DNA from: CAZJBH01 sp964544485
Lineage (GTDB): Bacteria; Patescibacteriota; Minisyncoccia; Portnoybacterales; UBA2143
Reading direction: 5' to 3'
DNA: 7,119 nucleotides
Assembly: GCA_964544485.1 (NCBI GenBank)
Contig: CAZJBH010000030.1
Location: 1 to 7,119, forward strand
The notes below the pieces were generated by a model. The model did not search any database. It saw only the letters and a list, made by a program, of their open reading frames with translations, and was not told the origin of the DNA. A program made the position numbers and the translations under genes. Numbering within the stretch: the first letter of the stretch is position 1; every line of letters starts with the position of its first letter. This document shows, piece after piece, positions 1-6,276 of this stretch.

Positions 1-581
1 AACAAATGTTCATCTTTTTTAAGGTAAAAAAATCCCACCAAAGAAACCGCTAAAGCTCCTAAAAAACAAATAATTAAATCCCACATTGTATCAACTAAAC
101 CTGACTTTTGCATATTTAAATTAAAAAAAGAATCCATTGAAAATTCAAAAATTTCCCATAAAGTTCCTAAAGCAACAGAGAATACCAAAGCAAAAAAAGC
201 CACAAAAACCGGACTTAATTTTATGCTTGTTCTTTGCTTATTTAAAGTATGAACCAATAAAAACCCGATTCCCCCAATGATTATGCTGGAAAGAGCATGT
301 AGAAAAATATCCCACCACCAAAATCGGTAATAAAAAGAATGAATTTCCCCAAAATACATAGAAAAAGCAATAAACGCCAAAATCATAATTTCAAATTCAT
401 TCGTATACCCCACCTTATATCTTCTCTCAATAATGTTTGGCAAAAAAGTTAAAAACAAAGTCAAAATTGAAAGAGAAAGGTTAATCCAATCATTTAAAAA
501 TATTGCGATAATTGCCGCTATTAATAAAAGGATTCTTAAAATTAAAGAAAAATAAAATTTAATTCTTTCTAATTTGTCCAT
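1..581 (-). CDS. DUF2238/YjdF-like integral membrane protein, 3' end beyond the window
   Basis: Reading the minus strand from the ATG at 581 gives 193 open codons to the window edge with no stop, so the C-terminal end is missing. The translation is very hydrophobic, with about five or six membrane helices. It carries the signature blocks of the DUF2238/YjdF family: WWWDIFLH at residues 88-95, GTLWEIFEFSMD at 139-150, and SGLVDTMWDLI at 160-170, followed by a last glycine-containing helix and a basic tail (YLKKDEH). The biochemical role of this family is unknown. The acidic and His residues of these blocks lie at membrane borders and could bind a ligand or metal, but that is inference. An in-frame TAA lies eight codons upstream and no other start codon lies between, so the ATG is secure. 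The leader has no clear Shine-Dalgarno sequence. The gene stands behind its own promoter and a terminator, separate from the NYN gene upstream. Confidence 0.8.
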   Translation of the reverse strand, partial: MDKLERIKFYFSLILRILLLIAAIIAIFLNDWINLSLSILTLFLTFLPNIIERRYKVGYTNEFEIMILAFIAFSMYFGEIHSFYYRFWWWDIFLHALSSIIIGGIGFLLVHTLNKQRTSIKLSPVFVAFFALVFSVALGTLWEIFEFSMDSFFNLNMQKSGLVDTMWDLIICFLGALAVSLVGFFYLKKDEHL

Positions 582-610
582 AGAATTTAATAACTTAGAT
601 AATTATCATA

Positions 611-619
611 ATTTTACCA
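611..619 (-). promoter_or_regulatory. Extended -10 promoter for the DUF2238-like gene
   Basis: On the minus strand the element reads TGG-TAAAAT: an extended -10 (TG at 618-619) with a five-of-six match to TATAAT at 611-616. No good -35 hexamer is present at 16-18 bases, which is common for extended -10 promoters. Transcription would start near 604 and leave a leader of about 23 bases before the ATG at 581. A perfect 10-bp palindrome, GATAATTATC (598-607), and an overlapping interrupted one (601-613) cover the predicted start site and could be an operator. In DNA this AT-rich they may also be chance. Confidence 0.45.
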
Positions 620-641
620 TAAATAAAAAAGTTAAACTATT

Positions 642-663
642 AAAAAACGAGCAATTACGCTCG
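642..663 (-). terminator. Rho-independent terminator upstream of the DUF2238-like gene
   Basis: On the minus strand CGAGC (659-663) pairs with GCTCG (648-652) around a six-base loop, and six Ts follow (642-647). A-T and G-T pairs can extend the stem by two or three steps. It would stop transcripts arriving from the NYN/acetyltransferase block and insulate the next promoter at 611-619. It is the second terminator-like element after the NYN gene; the first is at 748-789. Confidence 0.65.
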
Positions 664-701
664 CTTCGTACATCTTTATACAATAATTGGGATAACTTTG
701 C

Positions 702-736
702 TTGACAAGCTTTCTAAAAATTGATACATTTATAAT
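702..736 (+). promoter_or_regulatory. Possible plus-strand promoter facing the NYN 3' end
   Basis: The plus strand has a perfect -35 hexamer, TTGACA (702-707). Two -10 candidates follow: TACATT (725-730) at an ideal 17-base spacing but matching only four of six positions, and a perfect TATAAT (731-736) at a 23-base spacing, which is too long for a standard sigma-70 site. No plus-strand gene follows. A transcript starting near 737-743 would run straight into the hairpin at 748-789 and end there. TTGACA sits inside the 11-base palindrome GCTTGACAAGC (700-710), so the match could instead reflect a protein binding site. Confidence 0.3.
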
Positions 737-747
737 AGAATACATAT

Positions 748-789
748 AAAAAACACCTCTACTGGTTCCGTCCTTTAGCGGTGTTTTTT
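748..789. terminator. Bidirectional terminator hairpin at the end of the NYN gene
   Basis: AAAAAACACC (748-757) is the exact reverse complement of GGTGTTTTTT (780-789), giving a 10-bp stem with A and T tracts at its base, so it can terminate in either direction. The 22-base interior can pair further (CTA with TAG, GG with CC) around a six-base apex, making a longer interrupted hairpin. For the minus strand, the 5' arm lies in the last codons of the NYN gene (stop at 775-777), so terminator and coding end overlap. On the plus strand it would close a very short RNA from the promoter candidate at 702-736. Confidence 0.7.
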
Positions 790-1281
790 CTTTTTGTATT
801 CTAATTTTTTTCTTAAATTATCCATAAAAACAATTTTCTCTTTTGCCGTCTTTTTTAATAACGCAGAACAAGTCTTAACATAGGGACTCATAACAAGTTT
901 TAATTTATCATTCTTGTATAAATATTTTACTAATGAATAGAAATCGCCATCGCTACTAACAATTAAAGCTTTATTATATTTCTTATAATCAATCATTGCT
1001 TGTAAAACTAAATCCGCGTCAACATTTCCCTTAACTTCTCCTTTATTATCAGGCAGAGTTGGTTTAAAAATTAGAATATAACCAATTCCTTGTAAAAAAG
1101 AATACAAATCTTGATTAGATGGAAGATAGCCAATAAACAAATACGCTTTAGAGACAGAATATTTTTCTTTAAGATAGATCCTAAACTTTTTATAATCTAA
1201 TTTCCACCCTAAGCTCAATATCCCTAAATTAAGATTCTGGCTATCTATAAAAGCAAAATTATCTTCTTTATTCTTTTTCAT
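775..1281 (-). CDS. NYN-domain (LabA/DUF88-type, PIN-like) putative ribonuclease
   Basis: This 168-residue protein is a single NYN domain. The acidic residues that bind the catalytic metal in this PIN-like fold are visible: Asp13 in FIDSQNLN at the end of strand 1, Asp88 and Asp90 in NVDADLVLQAMID, and Asp111 and Asp113 in SSDGDFYSLVKYL. Known family members are thought to cut RNA; some (LabA) act in regulation, and the target here is unknown. The C-terminus is a strongly basic tail (residues 155-168, mostly Lys) that could contact nucleic acid. The ATG lies 2 bases after the stop of the acetyltransferase, with only a weak, distant GGAG upstream, so the two genes are probably co-transcribed and translationally coupled. 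The last codons form one arm of a terminator. The assignment to NYN/DUF88 is firm; nuclease activity is inferred from the conserved Asp residues. Confidence 0.85.
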   Translation of the reverse strand: MKKNKEDNFAFIDSQNLNLGILSLGWKLDYKKFRIYLKEKYSVSKAYLFIGYLPSNQDLYSFLQGIGYILIFKPTLPDNKGEVKGNVDADLVLQAMIDYKKYNKALIVSSDGDFYSLVKYLYKNDKLKLVMSPYVKTCSALLKKTAKEKIVFMDNLRKKLEYKKKKHR

Positions 1282-1283
1282 GT

Positions 1284-1766
1284 TTATTTTAATTTCTTCT
1301 CCAAAGTAAGATTATAGTCCTTGAATCCCATGCTTCTGTAGAATTCAATAGCGTATTTGTTATCGGCTGATGCTGTTAGAGAAATGTAATTAACTTTATT
1401 TTCTTTACACCAATTAATAAAGTTTTTCATTAATTTGAAACCTAATCCTTGTCCTCTGTATTTTTTCTCAATTAACATATTCTCTGCTTCAGCGTATTTG
1501 GCATCTATCCGATAATCCATTTTCTCTACTAACCCACCAGCAAGATAGCCAATAGTTTTTCCATTGTATTCTAATATTTCAACAAATCCGCCTTTTCTAG
1601 TAATCCTATCTTTAAAATATTCCTTACCCTCTTTACTGTAAGTCCAATTCATATCAAGGCTTTTATCAAATTCTTTGTATTCTTTTTTGAATAAATCAAA
1701 ATTTAACCTCAGAATGTCATCTAAGTCTTTGATTGTCGCTTTTCTGGTTGTAAATTGTTTTTCCAT
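1284..1766 (-). CDS. GNAT-family N-acetyltransferase
   Basis: This 160-residue protein has the GNAT fold from end to end. Strand 1 and helix 1 are TTRKATIKDLDDILRLN (residues 6-22). Motif A contains the acetyl-CoA pyrophosphate loop Arg104-Gly-Gln-Gly-Leu-Gly109. Motif B has Asn136, Ala139, Tyr143 and MGF (146-148), with Tyr143 in the usual general-acid position. GNAT enzymes transfer an acetyl group from acetyl-CoA to an amine; the substrate cannot be read from sequence. I place the start at the ATG at 1766. A longer reading would begin at a GTG at 1778, but that codon lies inside GAGGTG (1776-1781), which makes a good ribosome binding site nine bases before the ATG. It starts 30 bases after the tRNA-Gln 3' end with no clear promoter between, and its stop is 2 bases before the NYN gene. 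Confidence 0.88.
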   Translation of the reverse strand: MEKQFTTRKATIKDLDDILRLNFDLFKKEYKEFDKSLDMNWTYSKEGKEYFKDRITRKGGFVEILEYNGKTIGYLAGGLVEKMDYRIDAKYAEAENMLIEKKYRGQGLGFKLMKNFINWCKENKVNYISLTASADNKYAIEFYRSMGFKDYNLTLEKKLK

Positions 1767-1774
1767 GTCTTTAC

Positions 1775-1790
1775 GCACCTCGGTCGGTGC
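1775..1790 (-). promoter_or_regulatory. Hairpin holding the acetyltransferase ribosome binding site
   Basis: GCACC (1775-1779) and GGTGC (1786-1790) form a 5-bp GC-rich stem around a six-base loop in the spacer between tRNA-Gln and the acetyltransferase. On the minus-strand RNA the 3' arm plus adjoining loop bases contain GAGGTG (1776-1781), the ribosome binding site for the ATG at 1766. The hairpin could shield that site or mark the tRNA 3' trailer for processing. No T tract follows, so it is not an intrinsic terminator. Confidence 0.45.
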
Positions 1791-1796
1791 CCTGAC

Positions 1797-1871
1797 TGGC
1801 TGGGGAGGAGGGATTCGAACCCCCGAATCATGGCACCAAAAGCCACCGCCTTACCACTTGGCTACTCCCCA
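1797..1871 (-). tRNA. trnQ: tRNA-Gln (anticodon UUG), CCA encoded
   Basis: The minus strand folds into a full 75-base cloverleaf. The acceptor stem pairs TGGGGAG with CTCCCCA, including the U1-A72 pair typical of bacterial tRNA-Gln. The D arm pairs GCC with GGC. The anticodon arm pairs GTGGC with GCCAT around the loop TTTTGGT, giving anticodon TTG (reads CAA, and CAG by wobble). The variable loop has five bases, and the T arm pairs GGGGG with CCCTC around TTCGAAT. Discriminator G and an encoded CCA follow (1797-1799). The 5' end lies inside the end of dnaX: bases 1862-1871 belong to both, and the dnaX stop TAG is tRNA positions 8-10. No promoter is evident between dnaX and the tRNA, so it is probably cut from the dnaX operon transcript. 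Confidence 0.96.
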
Positions 1872-2965
1872 ATCTTATTTTGACAAATCTCCACTACAGC
1901 CAATTCTAATGGCAATTGCGGAAAATCAGCCATTTTTATCTGATTTTCTGCCTGAATAAACAAATTAATCGCCTGAATAATTTGCTGATGGCTAAATTTT
2001 TGAATCATTCCCATTATGTCATCTATTTGCTCCTTAGTCAATTCCGGAGCAACCAAATCAATTAATTCGCTATCAGTTTTTAAAATCATCATTTTTCTTA
2101 AATAACTGATTAAAGATTTAGCATATTGGGTTAAATCATATCCCTGGCTAACTATTTGATTAATATGTAAAATTGCCTGGCTAATATTTTTCTCGCTTAA
2201 ATAACTAATTAAATCATAAATAGCTTTGATGTCTGTTACTCCTAAAATAGCTTGCACTTCCTCTAATGTTATCTGCCTGTCTTCCATGGAAATAATCTGG
2301 CCAAGCAAGCTTTCTCCGTCCCGAATAGATCCATCTGCGTTTAAAGCGATTAAACGCAAAGCTGAATCATCAATCTTAATTTTTTCTTGCTTGGCAATCC
2401 AACTTAGTCGCTGAACGATTTTTTCCAAAGAAAGCTTATGAAAATCAAATCGCTGGCAACGAGAAATAATTGTCTGGGGAACTTTATGAATCTCGGTTGT
2501 CGCTAAAATAAAAATAGCATGGCTGGGAGGCTCTTCTAATGTTTTTAATAAAGCGTTAAACGCTTCTTTAGTTAATTGATGGACTTCATCAATGATAAAA
2601 ATCTTGTATTTCAGATTATTCGGACTAAATTTAATTCCATCTCGCAATTCTCTAATTTCATCAATCCCTCGATTAGAAGCTGCGTCAACTTCAATTAAAT
2701 CTAAAGATTTACCGGAATTAATTTCCAAACAATGAAAACATTGATTATCTGGTTCGCCTTGCTTCGGTTTTTGGCAATTAACCGCCTTAGCTAATAAACG
2801 AGCAATAGTGGTTTTCCCGGTTCCTCTAGGACCGGTGAATAAATAAGCATGGGCAACCTTATCCATTTTTAATGCATTCAATAAAGTTTTAACCACATGT
2901 TCCTGGCCAACTACTTGATCAAATTTCTGAGGACGATATTTTCGATACAAAACCAAATTAGACAT
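1862..2965 (-). CDS. dnaX: DNA polymerase III subunit gamma (short DnaX), clamp-loader ATPase
   Basis: DnaX is the ATPase of the clamp loader that opens the sliding clamp and places it on primed DNA. The 367-residue protein begins with the family signature LYRKYRPQKFDQVVGQ. It has Walker A GPRGTGKT (45-52), a Zn module (Cys64, Cys76, Cys79), VDAASNRGIDEIR (93-105), Walker B IFIIDEVHQL (122-131), FNALLKTLEEPP (136-147), sensor 1 ATT (155-157) and the arginine-finger motif ISRCQRF (167-173). Residues from about 180 form the lid and the oligomerisation domain. The tau-specific C-terminal domains are absent, so this is a gamma-length protein, and I see no frameshift signal. The second Zn cysteine of E. 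coli DnaX is Asp73 here. The ATG is 2 bases after the gtrA-like stop. The last two sense codons and the TAG stop lie within the tRNA-Gln acceptor region. Confidence 0.96.
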   Translation of the reverse strand: MSNLVLYRKYRPQKFDQVVGQEHVVKTLLNALKMDKVAHAYLFTGPRGTGKTTIARLLAKAVNCQKPKQGEPDNQCFHCLEINSGKSLDLIEVDAASNRGIDEIRELRDGIKFSPNNLKYKIFIIDEVHQLTKEAFNALLKTLEEPPSHAIFILATTEIHKVPQTIISRCQRFDFHKLSLEKIVQRLSWIAKQEKIKIDDSALRLIALNADGSIRDGESLLGQIISMEDRQITLEEVQAILGVTDIKAIYDLISYLSEKNISQAILHINQIVSQGYDLTQYAKSLISYLRKMMILKTDSELIDLVAPELTKEQIDDIMGMIQKFSHQQIIQAINLFIQAENQIKMADFPQLPLELAVVEICQNKIGE

Positions 2966-2967
2966 AC

Positions 2968-3594
2968 CTATTTTTTAAATACAATAAACTTATAACCGAT
3001 AAAATTCCAGAACATACCGACAAAAGAAGCAGCAATTGCGCCCAAATTCGCCCATAAATCAGGATTTATTCCGAATTGCGGGCCAATTAAATTAACTAAT
3101 CCAGAAGCAACCGCATTATTCACTCCTAAACCAATCAAGCTGACTATGATAAATTGAGCAAATTGCCAGCCAGTATCTACTTTTTGAGAATCCTGATCGC
3201 TTGATTGAAAGGTCCACCAGCGGTTTAAGATATAGCTGTTAATTACTGCCACTGAAAAAGCCGCTGCTTTAAAAACTGAATACCAGCCGCCTTGATTAAT
3301 TTCAGTTAGAAAAATAAGCAAGTTTAAAATTCCCAAATCAACTAAAAAATTCAAACCGCCGACCAAAACAAATCTGCCAAGCTGATTAAATAATTTGAAA
3401 AACTTCCCCAAAAAAACAGTAACCAAAAACCAAATTAAGCAAAAAATCGGGAAAAAAACAGGCAAAAACCACCAAGGGATTAAGTTAATCTGTTCTATTT
3501 CCTGGCTTAGATTTTTTAAAACCATTAATAAAAGCAAACCAGATGCTTCACCAATAGCTAAGCTTAAAAAAATTCCTTTTTTAAATATTCTCAT
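2968..3594 (-). CDS. GtrA-family membrane protein with an extra N-terminal helix pair
   Basis: This 208-residue protein has about six membrane helices (roughly 7-27, 42-63, 74-97, 106-124, 145-170 and 181-204). The last four form the GtrA domain: it starts QLGRFVLVGGLNFLVDLGIL (71-90), has SYILNRWWTFQ (120-130) after the second helix, FAQFIIVSLIGLGVNN (145-160) in the third, and ends GMFWNFIGYKFIVFKK. GtrA proteins are proposed to move or handle lipid-linked sugars (undecaprenyl-phosphate glucose in O-antigen glucosylation, or decaprenyl-phosphate arabinose). No glycosyltransferase is next to it here, so the substrate is unknown. The extra N-terminal helix pair is outside the usual 120-140 residue domain. 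The ATG follows the Clp-like stop after 20 AT-only bases with no Shine-Dalgarno sequence, and its stop is 2 bases before dnaX, so it sits inside the operon. Confidence 0.85.
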   Translation of the reverse strand: MRIFKKGIFLSLAIGEASGLLLLMVLKNLSQEIEQINLIPWWFLPVFFPIFCLIWFLVTVFLGKFFKLFNQLGRFVLVGGLNFLVDLGILNLLIFLTEINQGGWYSVFKAAAFSVAVINSYILNRWWTFQSSDQDSQKVDTGWQFAQFIIVSLIGLGVNNAVASGLVNLIGPQFGINPDLWANLGAIAASFVGMFWNFIGYKFIVFKK

Positions 3595-3614
3595 ATTGAT
3601 TTTTAAATTAATAA

Positions 3615-5391
3615 TTAAATTCGTACAGCTTTCTTAACTTGAAATTGTAAATCATTTTTTAGAATAATTGTATCGCGCCGACCAATATTATTCTGCAAAA
3701 GCAATTTAGCGATTGGATTTTCCACTTTTTCCTGAATCACCCGCTGCAAAGGCCGAGCCCCATACAAAGGATCATAACCTAATTTAGCTAATTCTTCAAT
3801 TGCTTCTGCTTCAACTTCAAAAAACAAACCTTTTCTAGATAAGCGCGCTTTAACCTGATTAATAAACAGCTTAGCAATATCTTGCATATTTCCCATGCTT
3901 AAAGGCCGAAACATAACAATTTTATCAAGCCGATTTAAAAACTCAGGACTGAAATAATCTAGCAGAACCTTATCTTTAAGCTGACGATAAATTTCTTCAT
4001 AAGCAATTGCGTTTCTAATTTTCTCTTGAATAAAATTAGTCCCGGCATTAGAAGTAGCGATTAATATGACATCGGAAAAATTTATAGTTTCTCCAGAAGC
4101 ATCAGTTAATCTCCCATCATCCATAACTTGTAAAAAAAGATTTAAAATATCTGGATGCGCTTTTTCTAATTCATCTAAAAGAAGCAAAGAATGCGGCTGG
4201 CGCTTAATCGCCTCAGTTAAATATCCTTTTTCCGTACCGGTTTCTCCACGCATTCCAATTAAACGGCGTAAACTTCTTTTTTCCTGATATTCTGACATAT
4301 CTAAACGAATCATTCTTTCTTGTTTGCCATAATAAACTCTGGTTAAGGCTTTAGCTAATTCAGTTTTGCCAACTCCAGTCGGACCAACAAACAAAAAATT
4401 ACAAATAGTCCGTTCTTTTTCTCCGAGCTCTAATCTGCTTCTGCGCATAGCCGCGCTAACCCCTCGAACCGCTTCTTCCTGATTAACTAATTGCTTATGA
4501 ATCTCTTCCTCTAACCGCAATAATTTTTCTTTTTCTGACTGAGTTACTTCGCCAACCGGCAATTGAACTTTTTCTGAAACAATCCGAGCAATTTCTTTTT
4601 CTGAAACCAATCCAGAATCCTTTTTTTGAGCCGTTAAATAGCCTGCTTCAACCAATAGGTCCATAGCTTTAGCAGTCAATGCTTTGCCGTAAAAATAGCG
4701 ATCAGCTAGCTCAATCGCTTTGTCCAGCGCATCAATTGAAAAAATAACTTTAAGCTCCTTTTCAATTGTATAAATTTTAGTAATTAAAATTTGCCAAATT
4801 AAATCGCGCGGAGGCAGATTAACTTCAATCTTAGTTAAAGAACGGCCTAAAATACTTCCTTCAATCTTATTCGCATAACCTTGCTGGCTAGCCGCGCCAA
4901 TAAAGAAAAAAGCAATGCTTTTTAAAGCCAAAGATAAAATTTCAGAAAAATCAATCCCGGCTGAATGTGATTTCAAGCCAACTAAACTTTCTAAATCACT
5001 AATTGCTAAAATGATATTCCCGGCCCGATTAACTTCAAAAAGAGCTTTTTTTAAATATTCTTCTCCGCGCTCGCCAGCTTGCCCCATGCCAGCCAAATTC
5101 CCTATTTCTAATTCTACTAAACGCTTATCTTTTAAAAAATCAGGCACTCTTTCTTCTACCATTAACTGGGCAATTTTCTTTAAAATCGCTCTTTTGCCAA
5201 CCGAACTATTCCCGACTAAAACAACGCTTGATCTGCCTGAGTTAAAACAATTAAAAATCTCTTCTATTTCTTTTTGCCTGCCTAAAACTGCTTCAAATCT
5301 CCCTTGTCTGGCAAACATAGTTAAATCATGGCTCATCTTATCCAAAGTTGGAGTTAAGACTGCGGTCATTGCCCGATCTAATTTACCTTTA
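3615..5391 (-). CDS. Clp/HSP100-like double AAA+ ATPase, C-terminal part (5' end in assembly gap)
   Basis: These 591 codons continue the protein begun at 6273; numbering here starts at the Lys codon at 5390. After the linker TPTLDKMSHDLT (13-24) comes AAA+ domain 1, which is degenerate: Walker A reads GNSSVGKR (60-67, Arg where Ser/Thr belongs) and Walker B reads ILAISDLE (127-134) instead of a Asp-Glu pair. AAA+ domain 2 is intact: Walker A GPTGVGKT (336-343), Walker B LLLLDELEK (402-410), sensor Asn448, arginine finger Arg487 in EFLNR, and sensor-2 GAR (544-546). Both pore loops lack their aromatic residue (around 99-108 and 377-390). There is no ClpB-type middle domain and no IGF/VGF loop for ClpP docking between Asn448 and Arg487. 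An ORF finder may start it at a TTG (5414) across the Ns; that start is an artefact. It lies 20 bases before the gtrA-like gene. Confidence 0.85.
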
Positions 5392-5401
5392 NNNNNNNNN
5401 N
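5392..5401. other. Assembly gap of ten Ns inside the Clp-like gene
   Basis: Ten unknown bases separate the N-terminal part (ending in codon ATC at 5404-5406, then TA and the gap) from the C-terminal part (first full codon AAA at 5388-5390). As written, the two halves are out of frame: three known bases plus the gap must total a multiple of three, so a true length of 0, 3, 6, 9 or 12 would restore one reading frame. Ten Ns is probably a placeholder, not a measured length. Confidence 0.95.
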
Positions 5402-6273
5402 TAGATGCAGACAAACCCAGCGTTCAAAAAGCGGTTGAAAAATTTTTGCCAAAAAAAAGATTTTTCCCAATCAGCTAAATTCTGCTCAATGATTGCCCAG
5501 CGGACAACCCGGCTGATTTCTTCCGGACTGATTCCAAATTCATCAAAAATCATGCCAACTAAATTCTTTTGCCGGGAAATTGCCCAAAGCAGATGCAAAA
5601 GATTAACTGACTGCTCACCCTGACGAATCGCAAAAAGATAAGCTTCAATAAAAATTTCTTTAACATCAGAGGCTATTTTAGGTCCAAGCAAATTAATGCT
5701 TCTTTCTCCGCTCAAAGAAGAATTTTCTAAAATTTTTTCTGTTTTTTCATAAATTTCATCAGGCGGACAATTTAACCGCTTAATTATTTTCTTAAACTTC
5801 TTGTCTTTCAAAAAAGCGGCAAAAACATGAATTGGCCGCAGATAATGAAAACCCTTTCTAGAACAAAGCAACCAAGCTTTTTCTGCTGCCTGCAAAGCAG
5901 ACTCATCTAAAAATCGAGAAACCTCAATCTGCTCTGAAAAATCTTTTTCAGAACTGCCTTGTTTTTTAGGCGGATATTTTAAATATTTAGTTAAATTAAT
6001 ACTTTTCTTCTTTTCTTTGGATCGCTCAAATAAATAGAGCAAAAACATATCTGAAAGAAGGGAGAAATAGAATAGGTTTAGCTTCTCGGCTCCGCTGCCT
6101 AGCTCCATAAACATATATCTGATTAAAGAATAAAGTCCATATAAGCCGAAAAGAATCAAAGCTCCATAAATTATTAATTTTAAAACATGATAAAATTTAC
6201 GCTGGCTAATCCGCGCTAAATTCAAATGCGGCTGAAAAATTAAATTTGATTTATCAAATAAAGGATCATTCAT
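5402..6273 (-). CDS. Clp-like ATPase, N-terminal part: membrane anchor plus Clp_N repeats (3' end in assembly gap)
   Basis: The 290 residues from the ATG at 6273 form the front of the protein that continues after the gap. Two hydrophobic segments (about 28-50 and 65-82) anchor it in the membrane, with a short polar turn between them and a basic run (ERSKEKKK, 83-90) after, which suggests the ATPase faces the cytoplasm. Two copies of the Clp_N helical repeat follow, near 117-185 (FLDESALQAAEKAWLL, HYLRPIHVFAAFL) and 198-265 (IASDVKEIFIEAYLFAIRQG, VNLLHLLWAIS). In ClpA, ClpB and ClpC this double repeat binds substrates and adaptors. Cytosolic Clp proteins lack the membrane segments. The coding sequence breaks off in the linker before the first ATPase domain. 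The codon at the edge is TAN (Tyr or stop), so a genuine end there cannot be excluded, but the domain order strongly favours one gene. It starts 3 bases after the 116-residue membrane protein gene. Confidence 0.85.
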
Positions 6274-6276
6274 AGA

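Noticed and set aside
1767..1778. GTG start at 1778 for the acetyltransferase
   Set aside because: The GTG is part of the GAGGTG ribosome binding site for the ATG at 1766, and the four extra residues add nothing to the GNAT fold.
1675..1959. 94-codon plus-strand ORF across the tRNA
   Set aside because: It runs antisense through the acetyltransferase start, the whole tRNA-Gln and the end of dnaX; its translation contains the reverse complement of the T arm and resembles no protein family I know. It is a shadow frame.
1872..1960. Possible promoter for tRNA-Gln inside the end of dnaX (TTGGCT followed by AAATAA about 17 bases later)
   Set aside because: Both hexamers match consensus poorly, and such matches are expected by chance in AT-rich coding sequence.
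1862..2965. Programmed frameshift in dnaX giving tau and gamma forms
   Set aside because: No slippery A-rich heptamer with a stimulating hairpin stands out in the right part of the gene, and the downstream sequence is a tRNA, not a tau domain.
5402..5414. TTG start at 5414 for the C-terminal Clp fragment
   Set aside because: It uses bases that belong to the upstream fragment in another frame and crosses the Ns, whose length is unknown. No Clp-like protein would start in this linker.
4915..5478. 187-codon plus-strand ORF through the Clp-like gene and the N gap
   Set aside because: It is antisense to well-supported Clp coding sequence, reads through the unknown bases, and has a low-complexity Lys/Ser-rich translation typical of a shadow ORF.
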